Assembly: GCF_026967985.1 (NCBI RefSeq)
Contig: NZ_JAPVBJ010000001.1
Span: forward strand, 675,493 to 739,492
Length of the DNA: 64,000 nt
Direction: 5' to 3'
From: Modestobacter sp. VKM Ac-2984
GTDB lineage: Bacteria; Actinomycetota; Actinomycetes; Mycobacteriales; Geodermatophilaceae
Under the pieces are notes generated by a model, which did no database searches, was not told the DNA's origin, and saw only the letters and a program-made list of their open reading frames with translations. Of the stretch, positions 1 through 8,319 are shown one piece after another. The stretch's first letter is position 1. Every line of letters starts with the position of its first letter. The position numbers were made by a program, and so were the translations under genes.

Positions 1-452
1 TAGCGCCAGAAGTCGATCAGCTCGCAGGCGGAGTCGATCTCGGCCTGGTAGGCGGTCTTGCTCTGCCCGAGCATCGTCGCGGCGTTGAGCGTCTGCCGCC
101 ACGGCCCGGCCAGCAGGTCGGCGGCCCGGAGGAAGACCGCGGCCCGGTCGTCGAAGGACAGCTCCGACCAGCCGGGTGCGGCGTCCTTGGCACAGCGCAC
201 CGCCTCCTGGGCGTCGGCGGCGGTGGCGGCGGCCGAGGTGCCGAGCACCTGGGCGTGCCGGTGCGGGGCGACGACGTCGAACGCAGCTCCCCCGGCCATC
301 CGCTGGGTCCCGCCGACGGTGGCGGTCAGCTCGACGGGTCCGGCAGCGAGTTCGGTGAGCCGCTGCTGCAGCTCGGCCCGCTCGGGTGAGCCGGGGGCGT
401 AGTCCCGCACCGGCTCGTTGTGCGGCGCAGGGACCTGGGTGACGGCGTCCAT
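1..452 (-). CDS. pruA: 1-pyrroline-5-carboxylate dehydrogenase, N-terminal part (cut by window edge)
   Basis: This would oxidise glutamate semialdehyde (pyrroline-5-carboxylate) to glutamate with NAD, the second step of proline breakdown. Only about the first 150 residues lie in the window; the family is usually near 540. The visible part begins MDAVTQVPAPHNEPVRDY and runs through the aldehyde-dehydrogenase N-terminal region, including the stretches ELTATVGG and APGWSELSFDDRAAVFLRAA and the motif ATMLGQSKT typical of PruA. The catalytic Cys and Glu lie beyond the edge. The start is the ATG at 450-452, with GAGGAG about 6 nt upstream. It follows proline dehydrogenase on the same strand after 55 bp that hold a perfect palindrome, so the two genes probably form one proline-utilisation unit. 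Identity is firm; the length is unknown because of the truncation. Confidence 0.9.
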   Translation of the reverse strand, partial: MDAVTQVPAPHNEPVRDYAPGSPERAELQQRLTELAAGPVELTATVGGTQRMAGGAAFDVVAPHRHAQVLGTSAAATAADAQEAVRCAKDAAPGWSELSFDDRAAVFLRAADLLAGPWRQTLNAATMLGQSKTAYQAEIDSACELIDFWR

Positions 453-477
453 GGGGTGCTCCTCAGGAGACGGGTGG

Positions 478-499
478 CACCAAAATGGCCATTTTGGTG
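478..499. promoter_or_regulatory. Perfect 22-bp palindrome between proline dehydrogenase and pruA
   Basis: The half-site CACCAAAATGG is followed directly by its exact reverse complement, with no loop. It is an AT-rich island in very GC-rich DNA, 8 bp after the proline dehydrogenase stop and 25 bp before the pruA start. The absence of a loop favours an operator over an RNA hairpin. It could bind the nearby PucR-type regulator or another dimeric regulator; this is inference. Confidence 0.55.
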
Positions 500-507
500 G
501 AAGCGGT

Positions 508-1440
508 TCAGGACTTGGTGGCGAGGGAGCGGAGGAAGAACTGGAGGTTGGCCGGGCGCTCGGCCAACCGGCGCATGAAGTAGCCGTACCAGTCGGCGCC
601 GTAGGGCACGTAGGCCCGGACGGTGTGCCCGTCGGCGGCCAACCGGGTCTGCTCGTCGGGGCGGATCCCGTAGAGCAGCTGGAACTCGTAGCTGTCGGTG
701 CTGCGGCCGGTCTCGGCGACCAGGTCCAGCAGCTGCTGGACGAACCGCGGGTCGTGCGTGCCGGCCATCGGGTACCCGGGCCCGCGGACCAGCGTCTCCA
801 GGCAGCGGCCGTAGGCGGCGTCGACGGCGGCCTTGTCCTGGTGGGCGGCCGACGGGGGCTCGTGGTAGGCGCCCTTGACCAGCCGCACCCGCGACCCGGG
901 GAGGGCGAGGGCGCGGGCGTCGTCCTCGGTGCGGCGCAGCATCGCCTGGAGCACCGCACCGGTGCCCGGGTGGTCGCGGCGCAGCTCGGCCAGCACGCCG
1001 AGGGTGGAGTCGACGGTGTGCGACTCCTCCATGTCCAGGGTGACGGTGGTGCCCAGCGAGGTCGCCAGCTCCACCACCGGGCGCACCAGCTCCAGCGCGA
1101 GGTCGTCACCGCCGACGGGGAGCGCCTGGCCGAACGCGGACAGCTTCACCGAGACCTCGGCGGCCCGGCCCAGGTCCAGCGGCGCCAGCGCCTCGAGCGC
1201 GGCCAGGTAGGCGTCCCGGCTGCGCCGGGCCTCGCTGCGGTCGGTCACGTCCTCGCCGAGGTGGTCGAGGGTGACCGCGAGGCCGTCCGCGGCCAGCGCC
1301 TGCACGACCTCGATCGCCTCGGGCAGGGTCTCCCCGGCGACGAAGCGCTCGACCACCCGGCGGGTGACGGGCGTGCCGGTGACCACCTTGCGCAGACCCG
1401 GGCGGCGGGCGGCGGCGAGGAGCGCCTTCTGGGTGAGCAC
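508..1440 (-). CDS. pruB: Proline dehydrogenase (monofunctional, FAD)
   Basis: Oxidises proline to pyrroline-5-carboxylate and passes electrons to the quinone pool. The protein is 310 residues, the usual size of single-domain actinobacterial proline dehydrogenases, and forms one (beta-alpha)8 barrel. Visible signature stretches are VSVKLSAFGQALP, VRLVKGAYHEPPS, PMAGTHDPRFVQ, YEFQLLYGIRPDEQ and, at the C-terminus, YFMRRLAERPAN, which carries the conserved Arg-Arg pair that binds the substrate carboxylate. The start is a GTG at 1440 with GGAGG 7 nt upstream. It is divergent from a PucR-type regulator and immediately upstream of pruA. This is the same arrangement as the mycobacterial pruA/pruB/pruC genes, which suggests proline induction through the neighbouring regulator. 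Confidence 0.95.
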   Translation of the reverse strand: MLTQKALLAAARRPGLRKVVTGTPVTRRVVERFVAGETLPEAIEVVQALAADGLAVTLDHLGEDVTDRSEARRSRDAYLAALEALAPLDLGRAAEVSVKLSAFGQALPVGGDDLALELVRPVVELATSLGTTVTLDMEESHTVDSTLGVLAELRRDHPGTGAVLQAMLRRTEDDARALALPGSRVRLVKGAYHEPPSAAHQDKAAVDAAYGRCLETLVRGPGYPMAGTHDPRFVQQLLDLVAETGRSTDSYEFQLLYGIRPDEQTRLAADGHTVRAYVPYGADWYGYFMRRLAERPANLQFFLRSLATKS

Positions 1441-1587
1441 GGGGCGCCTCCGACGGGGCGGTGTTCAGCGTGGGTGGTGCGGTGCTCCGAACGCTAGGGA
1501 CGACGACCGGCCGCGCACCATCGACAGATGTCCGGACTCGCCGGGACACCCTCGTACGATCGTCTGAGACGGCGAGAGGAACTCCCG

Positions 1588-2784
1588 GTGCGTGACGACC
1601 TGCAGGACCTGGTGGACGAGGTCTCCCGGCTGCTCGCCGCCCCGGCGACGCTGGAGGACCGCGACTTCACGATGCTCGCGGCCTGCGCCCACGGCGAGCT
1701 GGAGGGCGGGGACGCCGGCAGCACGATGGACGCCGTCCGGGCGCGCTCCATCCTGGGCCGGGGCTCGACGCCGGAGGTGCGCCGCCGGTTCGAGGAGTTC
1801 GGCATCGCCGACGCCACCGACCCGCTGCGGGTGCCGGCCGACCCGGCGGCCGGCATCCTCACCCGGCTGTGCCTGCCGGTGCGAGCCAGCGGGCGGCTGC
1901 AGGGCTACCTCTGGCTGCTCGACGGGGGCCGCACCGACGTCGGCGACCCGGCTGCCCCCGGCCTGGCCGAGGCGGTCACGCTGGCCGCCGAGGCGGGCCG
2001 GCTGCTCGCGGAGGGCCGGCCCGGCACCGCCGACCTGTCCGCCGCGCTGCGTGCCGTGCTCACCGGTGCGGCACCCGGCCGGGCGGTGCGGGAGCTGACC
2101 GACGCCCTGGGGGGCGACCGGACGACGGTGACGCTGGTGGCCCTGCGCCCGGCCGCCGGCAGCCTGCCCACCGGCTGGACGCCGCCCGGGGCCGGCGCGG
2201 TCACCGCCGTGCTCCCCGCGCGCACCGACGCCGTCACGGTCGCGGTGCTGCTGCCCCTGTCCGGGGACGGCGACACCCGTCCGGCCGGGGCGCTGAGCGC
2301 CGCGGCCCTCGCCCGTCTCCCGGCGGGCAGCACCGCCGGCGTCGCTGCTCCCCGGCGCGGCTGCTTGGAGCTCCCCGACCAGTGGCACGAGGCGCGGACC
2401 GCGGCCCGGGTCGCCGCCGTCGACCCCCGGCTGGCCCCGGCGGCGTCCTGGTCCGAGCTCGGCCCGTGGCGGCAGGTGGCCGCGCTACCCGGGCCGGACC
2501 CCTCGCTGGCGCGGCTGCTCGCCGACCCGGTGCTCACCGGCACCGCCGAGGCGTGGCTGGACTGCGCCGGCAGCCCGCAGCGGGCGGCGGCACAGCTGTG
2601 CATCCACCGCCAGACGCTCTACTACCGGCTCGGCCGGATCTCCGAGCTCACCGGACTGGACCTCGCCGACGGCGCCGACCGGCTGCTGCTGCACCTGGGC
2701 GTCCGTGCGGCACGGCTCACGTCGTCGAACCCGGTTCCGGAACCCCCCGGCCGCACCGGTGACCTAAGCTCGGCTGACTCATGA
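1588..2784 (+). CDS. PucR-family transcriptional regulator, probable regulator of proline use
   Basis: A 398-residue regulator. The C-terminal PucR helix-turn-helix lies at about residues 320-385: SPQRAAAQLCIHRQTLYYRL followed by GRISELTGLDLADGADRLLL. The N-terminal part is a GAF-like or PucR sensory region without obvious catalytic residues. I choose the GTG at 1588 because GAGAGGA lies 7 nt upstream; an in-frame ATG at 1528 would add 20 residues but has no ribosome site. It is divergent from proline dehydrogenase, and a homologous arrangement (PruC) activates pruAB in mycobacteria, so control of proline catabolism is the likely role. Its stop codon overlaps the start of the next small ORF (ATGA at 2781-2784), which leads into the phytochrome gene. 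It could therefore also be co-transcribed with the light sensor. Confidence 0.85.
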   Translation: MRDDLQDLVDEVSRLLAAPATLEDRDFTMLAACAHGELEGGDAGSTMDAVRARSILGRGSTPEVRRRFEEFGIADATDPLRVPADPAAGILTRLCLPVRASGRLQGYLWLLDGGRTDVGDPAAPGLAEAVTLAAEAGRLLAEGRPGTADLSAALRAVLTGAAPGRAVRELTDALGGDRTTVTLVALRPAAGSLPTGWTPPGAGAVTAVLPARTDAVTVAVLLPLSGDGDTRPAGALSAAALARLPAGSTAGVAAPRRGCLELPDQWHEARTAARVAAVDPRLAPAASWSELGPWRQVAALPGPDPSLARLLADPVLTGTAEAWLDCAGSPQRAAAQLCIHRQTLYYRLGRISELTGLDLADGADRLLLHLGVRAARLTSSNPVPEPPGRTGDLSSADS

Positions 2785-2954
2785 ACTCTGCACGACGAGC
2801 GTCCGCCCGGGCCGGGAGCGACGCCATGACCGACGAGGACCGGGTGGCCGAGAACGCCGACGGGTTCCGTCTCCCGTCCTCCGGGACGGCCGGTCACCAC
2901 CCCGTCGAACAGCGGCGGGCCTCCACTCCGGCGATGAACGGGGCCACTGCGTGA
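2781..2954 (+). CDS. Small ORF (57 aa) bridging pucR and the phytochrome gene
   Basis: This ORF starts on the ATG inside the ATGA that ends the PucR gene and stops in the GTGA that begins the phytochrome gene, so both junctions are 4-nt overlaps typical of translational coupling. The product is basic at the N-terminus (MNSARRASARAGSDAM), then acidic (TDEDRVAENADG), with no membrane segment or known motif. A shorter form could start at the ATG at 2826. I do not recognise the family. It may be a real coupling peptide or protein, or simply a leader that keeps ribosomes moving from pucR to the phytochrome gene. The overlaps are direct observation; its being translated is inference. Confidence 0.45.
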   Translation: MNSARRASARAGSDAMTDEDRVAENADGFRLPSSGTAGHHPVEQRRASTPAMNGATA

Positions 2955-5338
2955 CGGACCAACTGCAGGCGGGCCCCTGGCTGGCGCCCGGCGAACCGGT
3001 CGACCTGAGCAACTGCGAGCGCGAGCCGATCCACGTCCCCGGCAGCATCCAGCCGCGGGGCGTGCTGCTGGCGGTCAGCGAACCGGACCTGGTGGTCCGC
3101 CAGGTGTCCCGCAACCTGGCCGACGTCGTCGGCATGACCTGGTCCGACGCCCTGGGCCGTCCGCTCGCCGACGTGGTCGGAGTGGGCCCGGCCGGGGCGA
3201 TCGCCCGGTCGGCCAGCGCCTTCGGCGACCTGCGCGAACGCAACCCGGTCGAGCTGGTCCTGGACTGCGACGGCACGCCCTGCCCGGTCGACGCGATCCT
3301 GCACCGGGCCAACCACGCCCCCGACGGCAGCACGCTGCCGACCGCCACGGCCGCCTCGTCGGTCAGCGGCCAGGTCGTGACCCCCTCGGCCAGCACGCTG
3401 ATCGTCGAGCTCGAGCCCGCCTACGGGCCGCGGCCGTTCTCCTTCCCGAACACCTACCAGGCGGTGCGCGGGACGATCGCCGACCTCAACCGGGCCGGCT
3501 CGCTGCAGGCGCTCTACGACATCACCGCCGAGGCGGTCCGGGCGCTCACCGGGTTCGACCGGGTGATGGTCTACCGCTACGACGCCGACTACAACGGCGA
3601 GGTCGTCGCGGAGGCGAAGCTGCCCGAGCTGAACTCCTTCCTCGGGTTGCACTACCCGGCCTCGGACGTCCCCGCCCAGGCCCGGGCGCTGTACGAGAAG
3701 AACTGGATCCGGCTGATCTCCGACGTCGACTACACGCCGTCGCCGCTGGAGCCGGTCGACCTCCCTGCGACCGGCCGACCACTGGACCTCACCTACTCCA
3801 CGCTGCGCAGCGTCTCGCCCATCCACTGCGAGTACCTGCAGAACATGGGCGTCCGGTCCTCGATGTCGATCTCGCTGCTCCGCGGGGAGAAGCTCTGGGG
3901 CCTCATCGCCTGTCACCACTACACCGGTCCGCACGCCCCGCCGTACGCCACCCGCGCGGCAGCGGAGTTCCTCGGCTCCACGCTGTCGCTGCGGCTGGTC
4001 GACCGCGCCGAGGACGAGGAGCACCGCCGGGCGCTGCGGGTCCGGTCGACGATGGCGTGGCTGACCGCCGCGGCGCTGGACGAGGACCGGCCGCTGTCGG
4101 AGACGGTGCTCGGCCGCCCGGGCCTGCTCGACGTCGTCCCGGCCTCCTCGGTGGTGGTGAACCTGCAGGGGCATGCCGGCGGCGCCGGTGTCCCCCTTCC
4201 CCCGGAGGTGGCCGGCGCGGTGGCCCGCTGGGCCGCGCAGCAGTCCGACGACGTCGTGAGCACCGATCGACTGCCGCTCGTCGCACCCCAGTTGGACGTC
4301 CCCGCGGAGCTGGCCTGCGGCGTGCTGGCGCTGCCGCTGCCCGAGGGGCAGTACGTGATCTGGACCCGCAGCGAGCAGGTGCACTCGGTCGACTGGGGCG
4401 GCGATCCGCACAACAAGGCGATCGCCGAGCGGGAGGGCGACTCCATCCGGCTCTCCCCGCGCAAGTCCTTCGACCGGTGGCGGGAGACGGTGCGCAACCG
4501 CTCCGAGCCGTGGAGCCCGGCGGAGCTGGCCGAGGCCGGCGAGCTGCGCAACAACCTGCTGGAGGCGCTGTACGCCCGCTCCCGGCGGGTGGCCCGCACC
4601 GCCCTGACCCTGCAGCGCAGCCTGCTGTCGGCACCACCGGAGCGCGACGACCTGGACTTCGCGGTGCGCTACGTGCCGGCCGCGCGGGAGGCCCAGGTCG
4701 GCGGTGACTGGTACGACGTCTTCCAGCAGCCCGACGGCGCCACGATGCTGGTGATCGGGGACGTCGTCGGGCACGACACGGAGGCCGCCGCCTGCATGGG
4801 CCAGCTGCGGGGGCTCCTGCGCGGCATCACCTACGACAGCGACGACAGCCCCGCCGGGGTGCTCCAGCGGCTGGACCGGGCCATGTCCGGTCTCGAGCTG
4901 AAGACGATGGCGTCGGTGCTCGTCGCCCGCCTGGAGCAGACGGAGGAGGAGCTCGGGCGCGGGGTCACCCGGCTGCGCTGGGCCAACGCCGGTCACCTGC
5001 CGCCGGTGGTCGCCGGCCCGGACGGGCAGGTCGAGGTCCTCGACGGCGCACGTGCCGACATGCTGCTGGGCGTCGACCCCACGGCTGCGCGCCGCGACCA
5101 CGTGCTGACCATCCCCCGCGGCTCGACCGTGCTGCTCTACACCGACGGGCTGGTCGAGCGCCGCGACCAGCTCTTCGACACCGGGGTGGAACGGCTGCGG
5201 GAGGAGTTCGGCCGGGTCTGGCAGGAGCCGGTCGACGAGCTGGCCGACCAGCTGCTGGCCCGGATGCTGCCCGATCGCGCGGAGGACGACGTCGCGCTGG
5301 TCACCGTGCGGCTGAAGGCGCAGGACCGCCCCGCCTGA
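2951..5338 (+). CDS. Bacteriophytochrome with PP2C (SpoIIE-type) phosphatase output
   Basis: A 795-residue red/far-red photoreceptor fused to a phosphatase. The order is PAS at about 18-125, GAF at about 150-330, PHY at about 335-540 and PP2C/SpoIIE at about 557-790. The N-terminus has NCEREPIH with Cys22 at the site where Deinococcus BphP attaches biliverdin. The GAF domain has PASDVPAQAR, RSVSPIHCEYLQNMGV and LIACHHY, the conserved Asp and the two chromophore His residues. The PHY tongue motif is SPRKSF. The phosphatase has GGDWYD, VIGDVVGHD and a C-terminal DDVALV, so the metal-binding Asp residues are present. Most phytochromes signal through a histidine kinase; here light would control dephosphorylation of a target, probably an anti-anti-sigma factor. 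No haem oxygenase is nearby. The GTG start overlaps the preceding small ORF. Confidence 0.93.
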   Translation: MTDQLQAGPWLAPGEPVDLSNCEREPIHVPGSIQPRGVLLAVSEPDLVVRQVSRNLADVVGMTWSDALGRPLADVVGVGPAGAIARSASAFGDLRERNPVELVLDCDGTPCPVDAILHRANHAPDGSTLPTATAASSVSGQVVTPSASTLIVELEPAYGPRPFSFPNTYQAVRGTIADLNRAGSLQALYDITAEAVRALTGFDRVMVYRYDADYNGEVVAEAKLPELNSFLGLHYPASDVPAQARALYEKNWIRLISDVDYTPSPLEPVDLPATGRPLDLTYSTLRSVSPIHCEYLQNMGVRSSMSISLLRGEKLWGLIACHHYTGPHAPPYATRAAAEFLGSTLSLRLVDRAEDEEHRRALRVRSTMAWLTAAALDEDRPLSETVLGRPGLLDVVPASSVVVNLQGHAGGAGVPLPPEVAGAVARWAAQQSDDVVSTDRLPLVAPQLDVPAELACGVLALPLPEGQYVIWTRSEQVHSVDWGGDPHNKAIAEREGDSIRLSPRKSFDRWRETVRNRSEPWSPAELAEAGELRNNLLEALYARSRRVARTALTLQRSLLSAPPERDDLDFAVRYVPAAREAQVGGDWYDVFQQPDGATMLVIGDVVGHDTEAAACMGQLRGLLRGITYDSDDSPAGVLQRLDRAMSGLELKTMASVLVARLEQTEEELGRGVTRLRWANAGHLPPVVAGPDGQVEVLDGARADMLLGVDPTAARRDHVLTIPRGSTVLLYTDGLVERRDQLFDTGVERLREEFGRVWQEPVDELADQLLARMLPDRAEDDVALVTVRLKAQDRPA

Positions 5339-5374
5339 CCCCGGACCGGCGCCAGGCGTCGGTGGACTCCGGGG

Positions 5375-6016
5375 TCAGGCCGGCAGCACCAGGTCGGCGA
5401 AGACGACGGTGTTGTCCAGGTAGCTGTGCGCGGCGGGGTCGAACTCGCCGCTGCAGGTGATGAGGCGCAGCCCTGCGTGGTCCAGGTCCGCGTAGACGGC
5501 AGCGGTCGGGAACGCGTCCTTCGGGTACTGCCCGACCTCGGTGACCCGGAACAGCGCGGTGCTGCCGTCCTCCCGCTGCACGGCGATCTCGTCACCGACC
5601 ACCATGTCGCCCAGCTCGGCGAAGACCCCCGGGGAGCCCGCCCAGTCGACGTGCCCGGCGATGACGGCCGGCCCGCGCTCACCCGGGGTGGGCGCGTCGG
5701 TGAACCAGCCGGCCGGGAAGCCGGACGGCGGCACCTCGAGCGTGCCGTCGGGCTGCAGGCCGAGGTCCATCAGGTCGGAGTCGACGCCGATGGCCGGGAT
5801 CTGCACCCGCACCGGCCGGGACGCGGCCAGCACGGCGGGCAGGACGGCGGCCGGCGCGGCGGTGTCCGGCGCGGCGGTGCTCGTCGGTGCCGGCGCGGCA
5901 GCCGGCGCGGGGTCGGCACAGCCGCTGGTGGTGACCGCCAGGACGGTCAGGACGACGGCGAGCAGTGCCCGGGTCGGCCAGGAGCGGCGCGGTCGGCGCC
6001 GTCCGGGAGCCGTCAC
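5375..6016 (-). CDS. Class F (actinobacterial) sortase
   Basis: A 213-residue secreted transpeptidase that would attach a surface protein to the cell envelope. It has a basic N-terminus, a hydrophobic segment at about 17-30 and TSGC ending at Cys33, which could be a weak lipobox. An Ala/Pro/Thr-rich spacer follows, then the sortase fold from about residue 68. The catalytic His is in AGHVDW (His122) and the catalytic Cys in LITCSGEFD (Cys188). I could not identify the usual catalytic Arg with confidence. The GTG start at 6016 overlaps the stop of the ice-binding-like gene (GTGA), so the two are translationally coupled and this protein is the probable substrate. It converges on the phytochrome gene. 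Confidence 0.88.
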   Translation of the reverse strand: MTAPGRRRPRRSWPTRALLAVVLTVLAVTTSGCADPAPAAAPAPTSTAAPDTAAPAAVLPAVLAASRPVRVQIPAIGVDSDLMDLGLQPDGTLEVPPSGFPAGWFTDAPTPGERGPAVIAGHVDWAGSPGVFAELGDMVVGDEIAVQREDGSTALFRVTEVGQYPKDAFPTAAVYADLDHAGLRLITCSGEFDPAAHSYLDNTVVFADLVLPA

Positions 6017-7104
6017 CGGGTCGGCCGCGCCGGGGGGACGTCTGCGGTGCTGCCGTCACCGGTGTCGACCGAGCCGACCGGGACGCGACCGACCTGGCCG
6101 TAGGTCGACTCGTCCTCGTCGCCGGTGTCCGCCTCGTCCCCGGAGCCGGTCGTGCCTGCGGCCGCGGTCGGGGACGCCGTCGTCGTCGGGGCTGCCGTGG
6201 TCGGCGGTGCCGTCGTGGTCGGCGGTGCCGTCGTGGGCGGTGCCGTCACCGGGGGCGTCGTGGGCGGTGTCGCGCAGGCCGGCCGGATGATCGTGTTGCT
6301 GTCCAGGGTCACCGAGCCGCTGGAGAGCACCGATCCCTCCAGCGTCGCGCCGGTGTTCAGCGTGGTGTCCGTCAGCGTCAGCACGACGCCGCTGAAGAAC
6401 GAGTTCACGCCCAGCGTGGTCGAGCTGCCGACCTGCCAGAACACGTTGCACGCGGTCGCCCCGTTGATCAGGCTGACCGATGTGCCCGGCTGGGTGATGA
6501 GCGTGGAACCCGCCTGGAAGAGGAAGACCGCGTTGGGGTCGTTCTGACCGTCCAGGACCAGCGGGGTGGGGCCGGCGATGCTGAGCGCCGACGGCGAGGT
6601 GTAGATGCCCGGGGTGAGCGTCTGTCCGGCCAGGTCGGCCGTGATGGGGTCCCCGGGCCCCTGGCCGGCGGCCGACACCAGGGCGTTGGTCAGTGCGGCG
6701 TTCGCGCTGGCGGTGACGCTGTCGTTGCCGTGGTTGGTGCCGGTGAGGGTGATCGAGGTGGTGCCGACCATCGAGGGGTCGGACGCGCCGATGTCCCCGG
6801 CGATCACGGTGGGGCCGGTGTTGGAGAACGCCGATCCGGACAGCACGGCGAACGGCTCGGCGGTGCCCAGCGGCACGGCGGTCGCCGCGGGCGCCGCCTG
6901 GGCACTGCCGGCGGTGCTGAGGACGAGGGCCGAGGCGGCCACCACCGCGACGCCGCAGAGCGTGGTGCGGTGGGCGCCGGGCGACCGGAGCCGGCCACGA
7001 CGTGTCCGGCGGCTGGGGCTGGGGAGTGTGCTGGGAACCGACACCACGTCGGCGCTCCTGTCTCCGACGCGGGCGTCGGACTCGCAGTGCGCTGAAGACG
7101 TCAT
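6013..7104 (-). CDS. Secreted ice-binding-like (DUF3494) protein, probable sortase substrate
   Basis: 363 residues. The first 45 are charged and Arg-rich, followed by a hydrophobic signal segment (about 48-68) ending in AQA. The DUF3494 beta-solenoid core runs from about 82 to 265 and is recognised by FAVLSGSAFSNTGPTVIAGD, LAGQTLTPGIYTS, VFLFQAGSTL and ACNVFWQVGSSTTLG. A Thr/Pro repeat linker (PPTTAPPTTT type) of about 45 residues follows, then an acidic stretch and the tail QVGRVPVGSVDTGDGSTA. This family includes ice-binding proteins, but many members are plain adhesins. There is no LPXTG motif and no C-terminal membrane helix, although a sortase gene follows with a GTGA overlap. The AT-rich 7145-7190 region probably carries the promoter. 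Confidence 0.85.
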   Translation of the reverse strand: MTSSAHCESDARVGDRSADVVSVPSTLPSPSRRTRRGRLRSPGAHRTTLCGVAVVAASALVLSTAGSAQAAPAATAVPLGTAEPFAVLSGSAFSNTGPTVIAGDIGASDPSMVGTTSITLTGTNHGNDSVTASANAALTNALVSAAGQGPGDPITADLAGQTLTPGIYTSPSALSIAGPTPLVLDGQNDPNAVFLFQAGSTLITQPGTSVSLINGATACNVFWQVGSSTTLGVNSFFSGVVLTLTDTTLNTGATLEGSVLSSGSVTLDSNTIIRPACATPPTTPPVTAPPTTAPPTTTAPPTTAAPTTTASPTAAAGTTGSGDEADTGDEDESTYGQVGRVPVGSVDTGDGSTADVPPARPTR

Positions 7105-7225
7105 CGACGTGGATGCCGATGCTCGAGGTGCCCTCGCCCCGGACAGTACGCAACCGTAATCGTTGAACTACTCGCTGTAGTCCCAATGGGTGACGGACCT
7201 GCCGCCCTTCTTCAGCAGGATGTGT

Positions 7226-8275
7226 TCAGGCCGCGACGTCGTCCCGCAACGTCCGGAGCAGTTCTCGCACGGCGCGCGGGCCGGCTCGGTTGGCCCCGAT
7301 CGTGCTCGCCGAGGGCCCGTAGCCCACCAGGTGCAGCCGCGGTTCGGCGACCACGCGGGTGCCGTCCATCGCGATGCCCCCGCCCGGCGCCCGCAGGTGC
7401 AGCGGCGCCAGGTGCTCCAGCGCCGGCCGGAACCCGGTCGCCCACAGCACGACGTCCGCCGGCACGAACCGGCCCGGGTCGCCGTCCCAGACCACCCCGT
7501 CGGCGGTGAGCCGGTCGAACACCGGCAGCCGGTCCAGCACGCCGCGGCCCCGGGCGGCGAGCACCGCTGGGGTCTCGACCAGTCCGGTCACGCCGACCAC
7601 GCTGCCCGGGGGCAGACCCGCGCGCACCCGTTCCTCGACCAGCGCCACCGCGGCCCGGCCGGCGTCCTCGTCGAACCCACCGGTGCGCCAGACCGGCTCG
7701 TGCCGGGTCACCCAGGTGGTGCTGGTGACCGCACTGATCTCGACCAGCTGCTGCACCGCGGACGTCCCGCCGCCGACGACGACCACGTGCCGGCCGCGGA
7801 ACTCCTCGGCGTCGCGGTACTCGGCGGCGTGCAGCTGCCGGCCGCCGAAGAGCTCCCGGCCGGGGTAGGCCGGCCAGAACGGCCGGGTCCAGGTGCCGGT
7901 GGCGTTGACCAGCCCCCGCGCCGTCCACTCCCCCACGCTGGTGTCCAGGGCGAAGCCCTCGGGGGTGCGCCGGACGGAACGGACGCCGACCGGCCGGTGC
8001 ACGGGCAGGTCGAAGCGCCGCGCGTAGTCGGCGAAGTAGTCGGCGACCACCTGGCTGGCCGGTGCCGCCGGGTCGGCGTCGGGCAGGGCCAGGCCGGGCA
8101 GCGGGTGGATCCGGTGGGCGGCGTCCAGCCGCAGCGAGGGCCAGCGGTGCTGCCAGGCGCCGCCCGGCCCGGCGTCCCCGTCGAGGACGGCGGAGTCCGC
8201 GCCCGCCCGCTGTAGCGCGTACGCCGCCGACAACCCGGCCTGACCGGCTCCGATCACCACGACGTCGCTGTGCAC
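7226..8275 (-). CDS. FAD-dependent flavin monooxygenase (YUCCA/Baeyer-Villiger-like)
   Basis: A 349-residue flavoprotein with two Rossmann folds: the FAD-binding GAGQAG at residues 9-14 (VVIGAGQAGLSAAYAL) and the NADPH-binding VVVVGGGTSA in the middle. The motif LVNATGTWTRPFWPAYPG and the late motif ATGFRP fit class B flavin monooxygenases. The substrate cannot be read from sequence. It lies 44 bp after a methyltransferase, which itself overlaps a methylenetetrahydrofolate-reductase-like gene, so all three may act on one small molecule. The start is the GTG at 8275; the AGGGGG just upstream is closer than usual, so the exact start is uncertain. Confidence 0.85.
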   Translation of the reverse strand: MHSDVVVIGAGQAGLSAAYALQRAGADSAVLDGDAGPGGAWQHRWPSLRLDAAHRIHPLPGLALPDADPAAPASQVVADYFADYARRFDLPVHRPVGVRSVRRTPEGFALDTSVGEWTARGLVNATGTWTRPFWPAYPGRELFGGRQLHAAEYRDAEEFRGRHVVVVGGGTSAVQQLVEISAVTSTTWVTRHEPVWRTGGFDEDAGRAAVALVEERVRAGLPPGSVVGVTGLVETPAVLAARGRGVLDRLPVFDRLTADGVVWDGDPGRFVPADVVLWATGFRPALEHLAPLHLRAPGGGIAMDGTRVVAEPRLHLVGYGPSASTIGANRAGPRAVRELLRTLRDDVAA

Positions 8276-8319
8276 GCCCCCTGCAACAGCACGACCCCCG
8301 AACCTGTGCCCAGCGGTGA

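Noticed and set aside
418-1497. Long plus-strand ORF of 359 codons opposite proline dehydrogenase
   Set aside because: It is the complement-frame shadow of a clear proline dehydrogenase gene; such long antisense frames are expected at this GC content.
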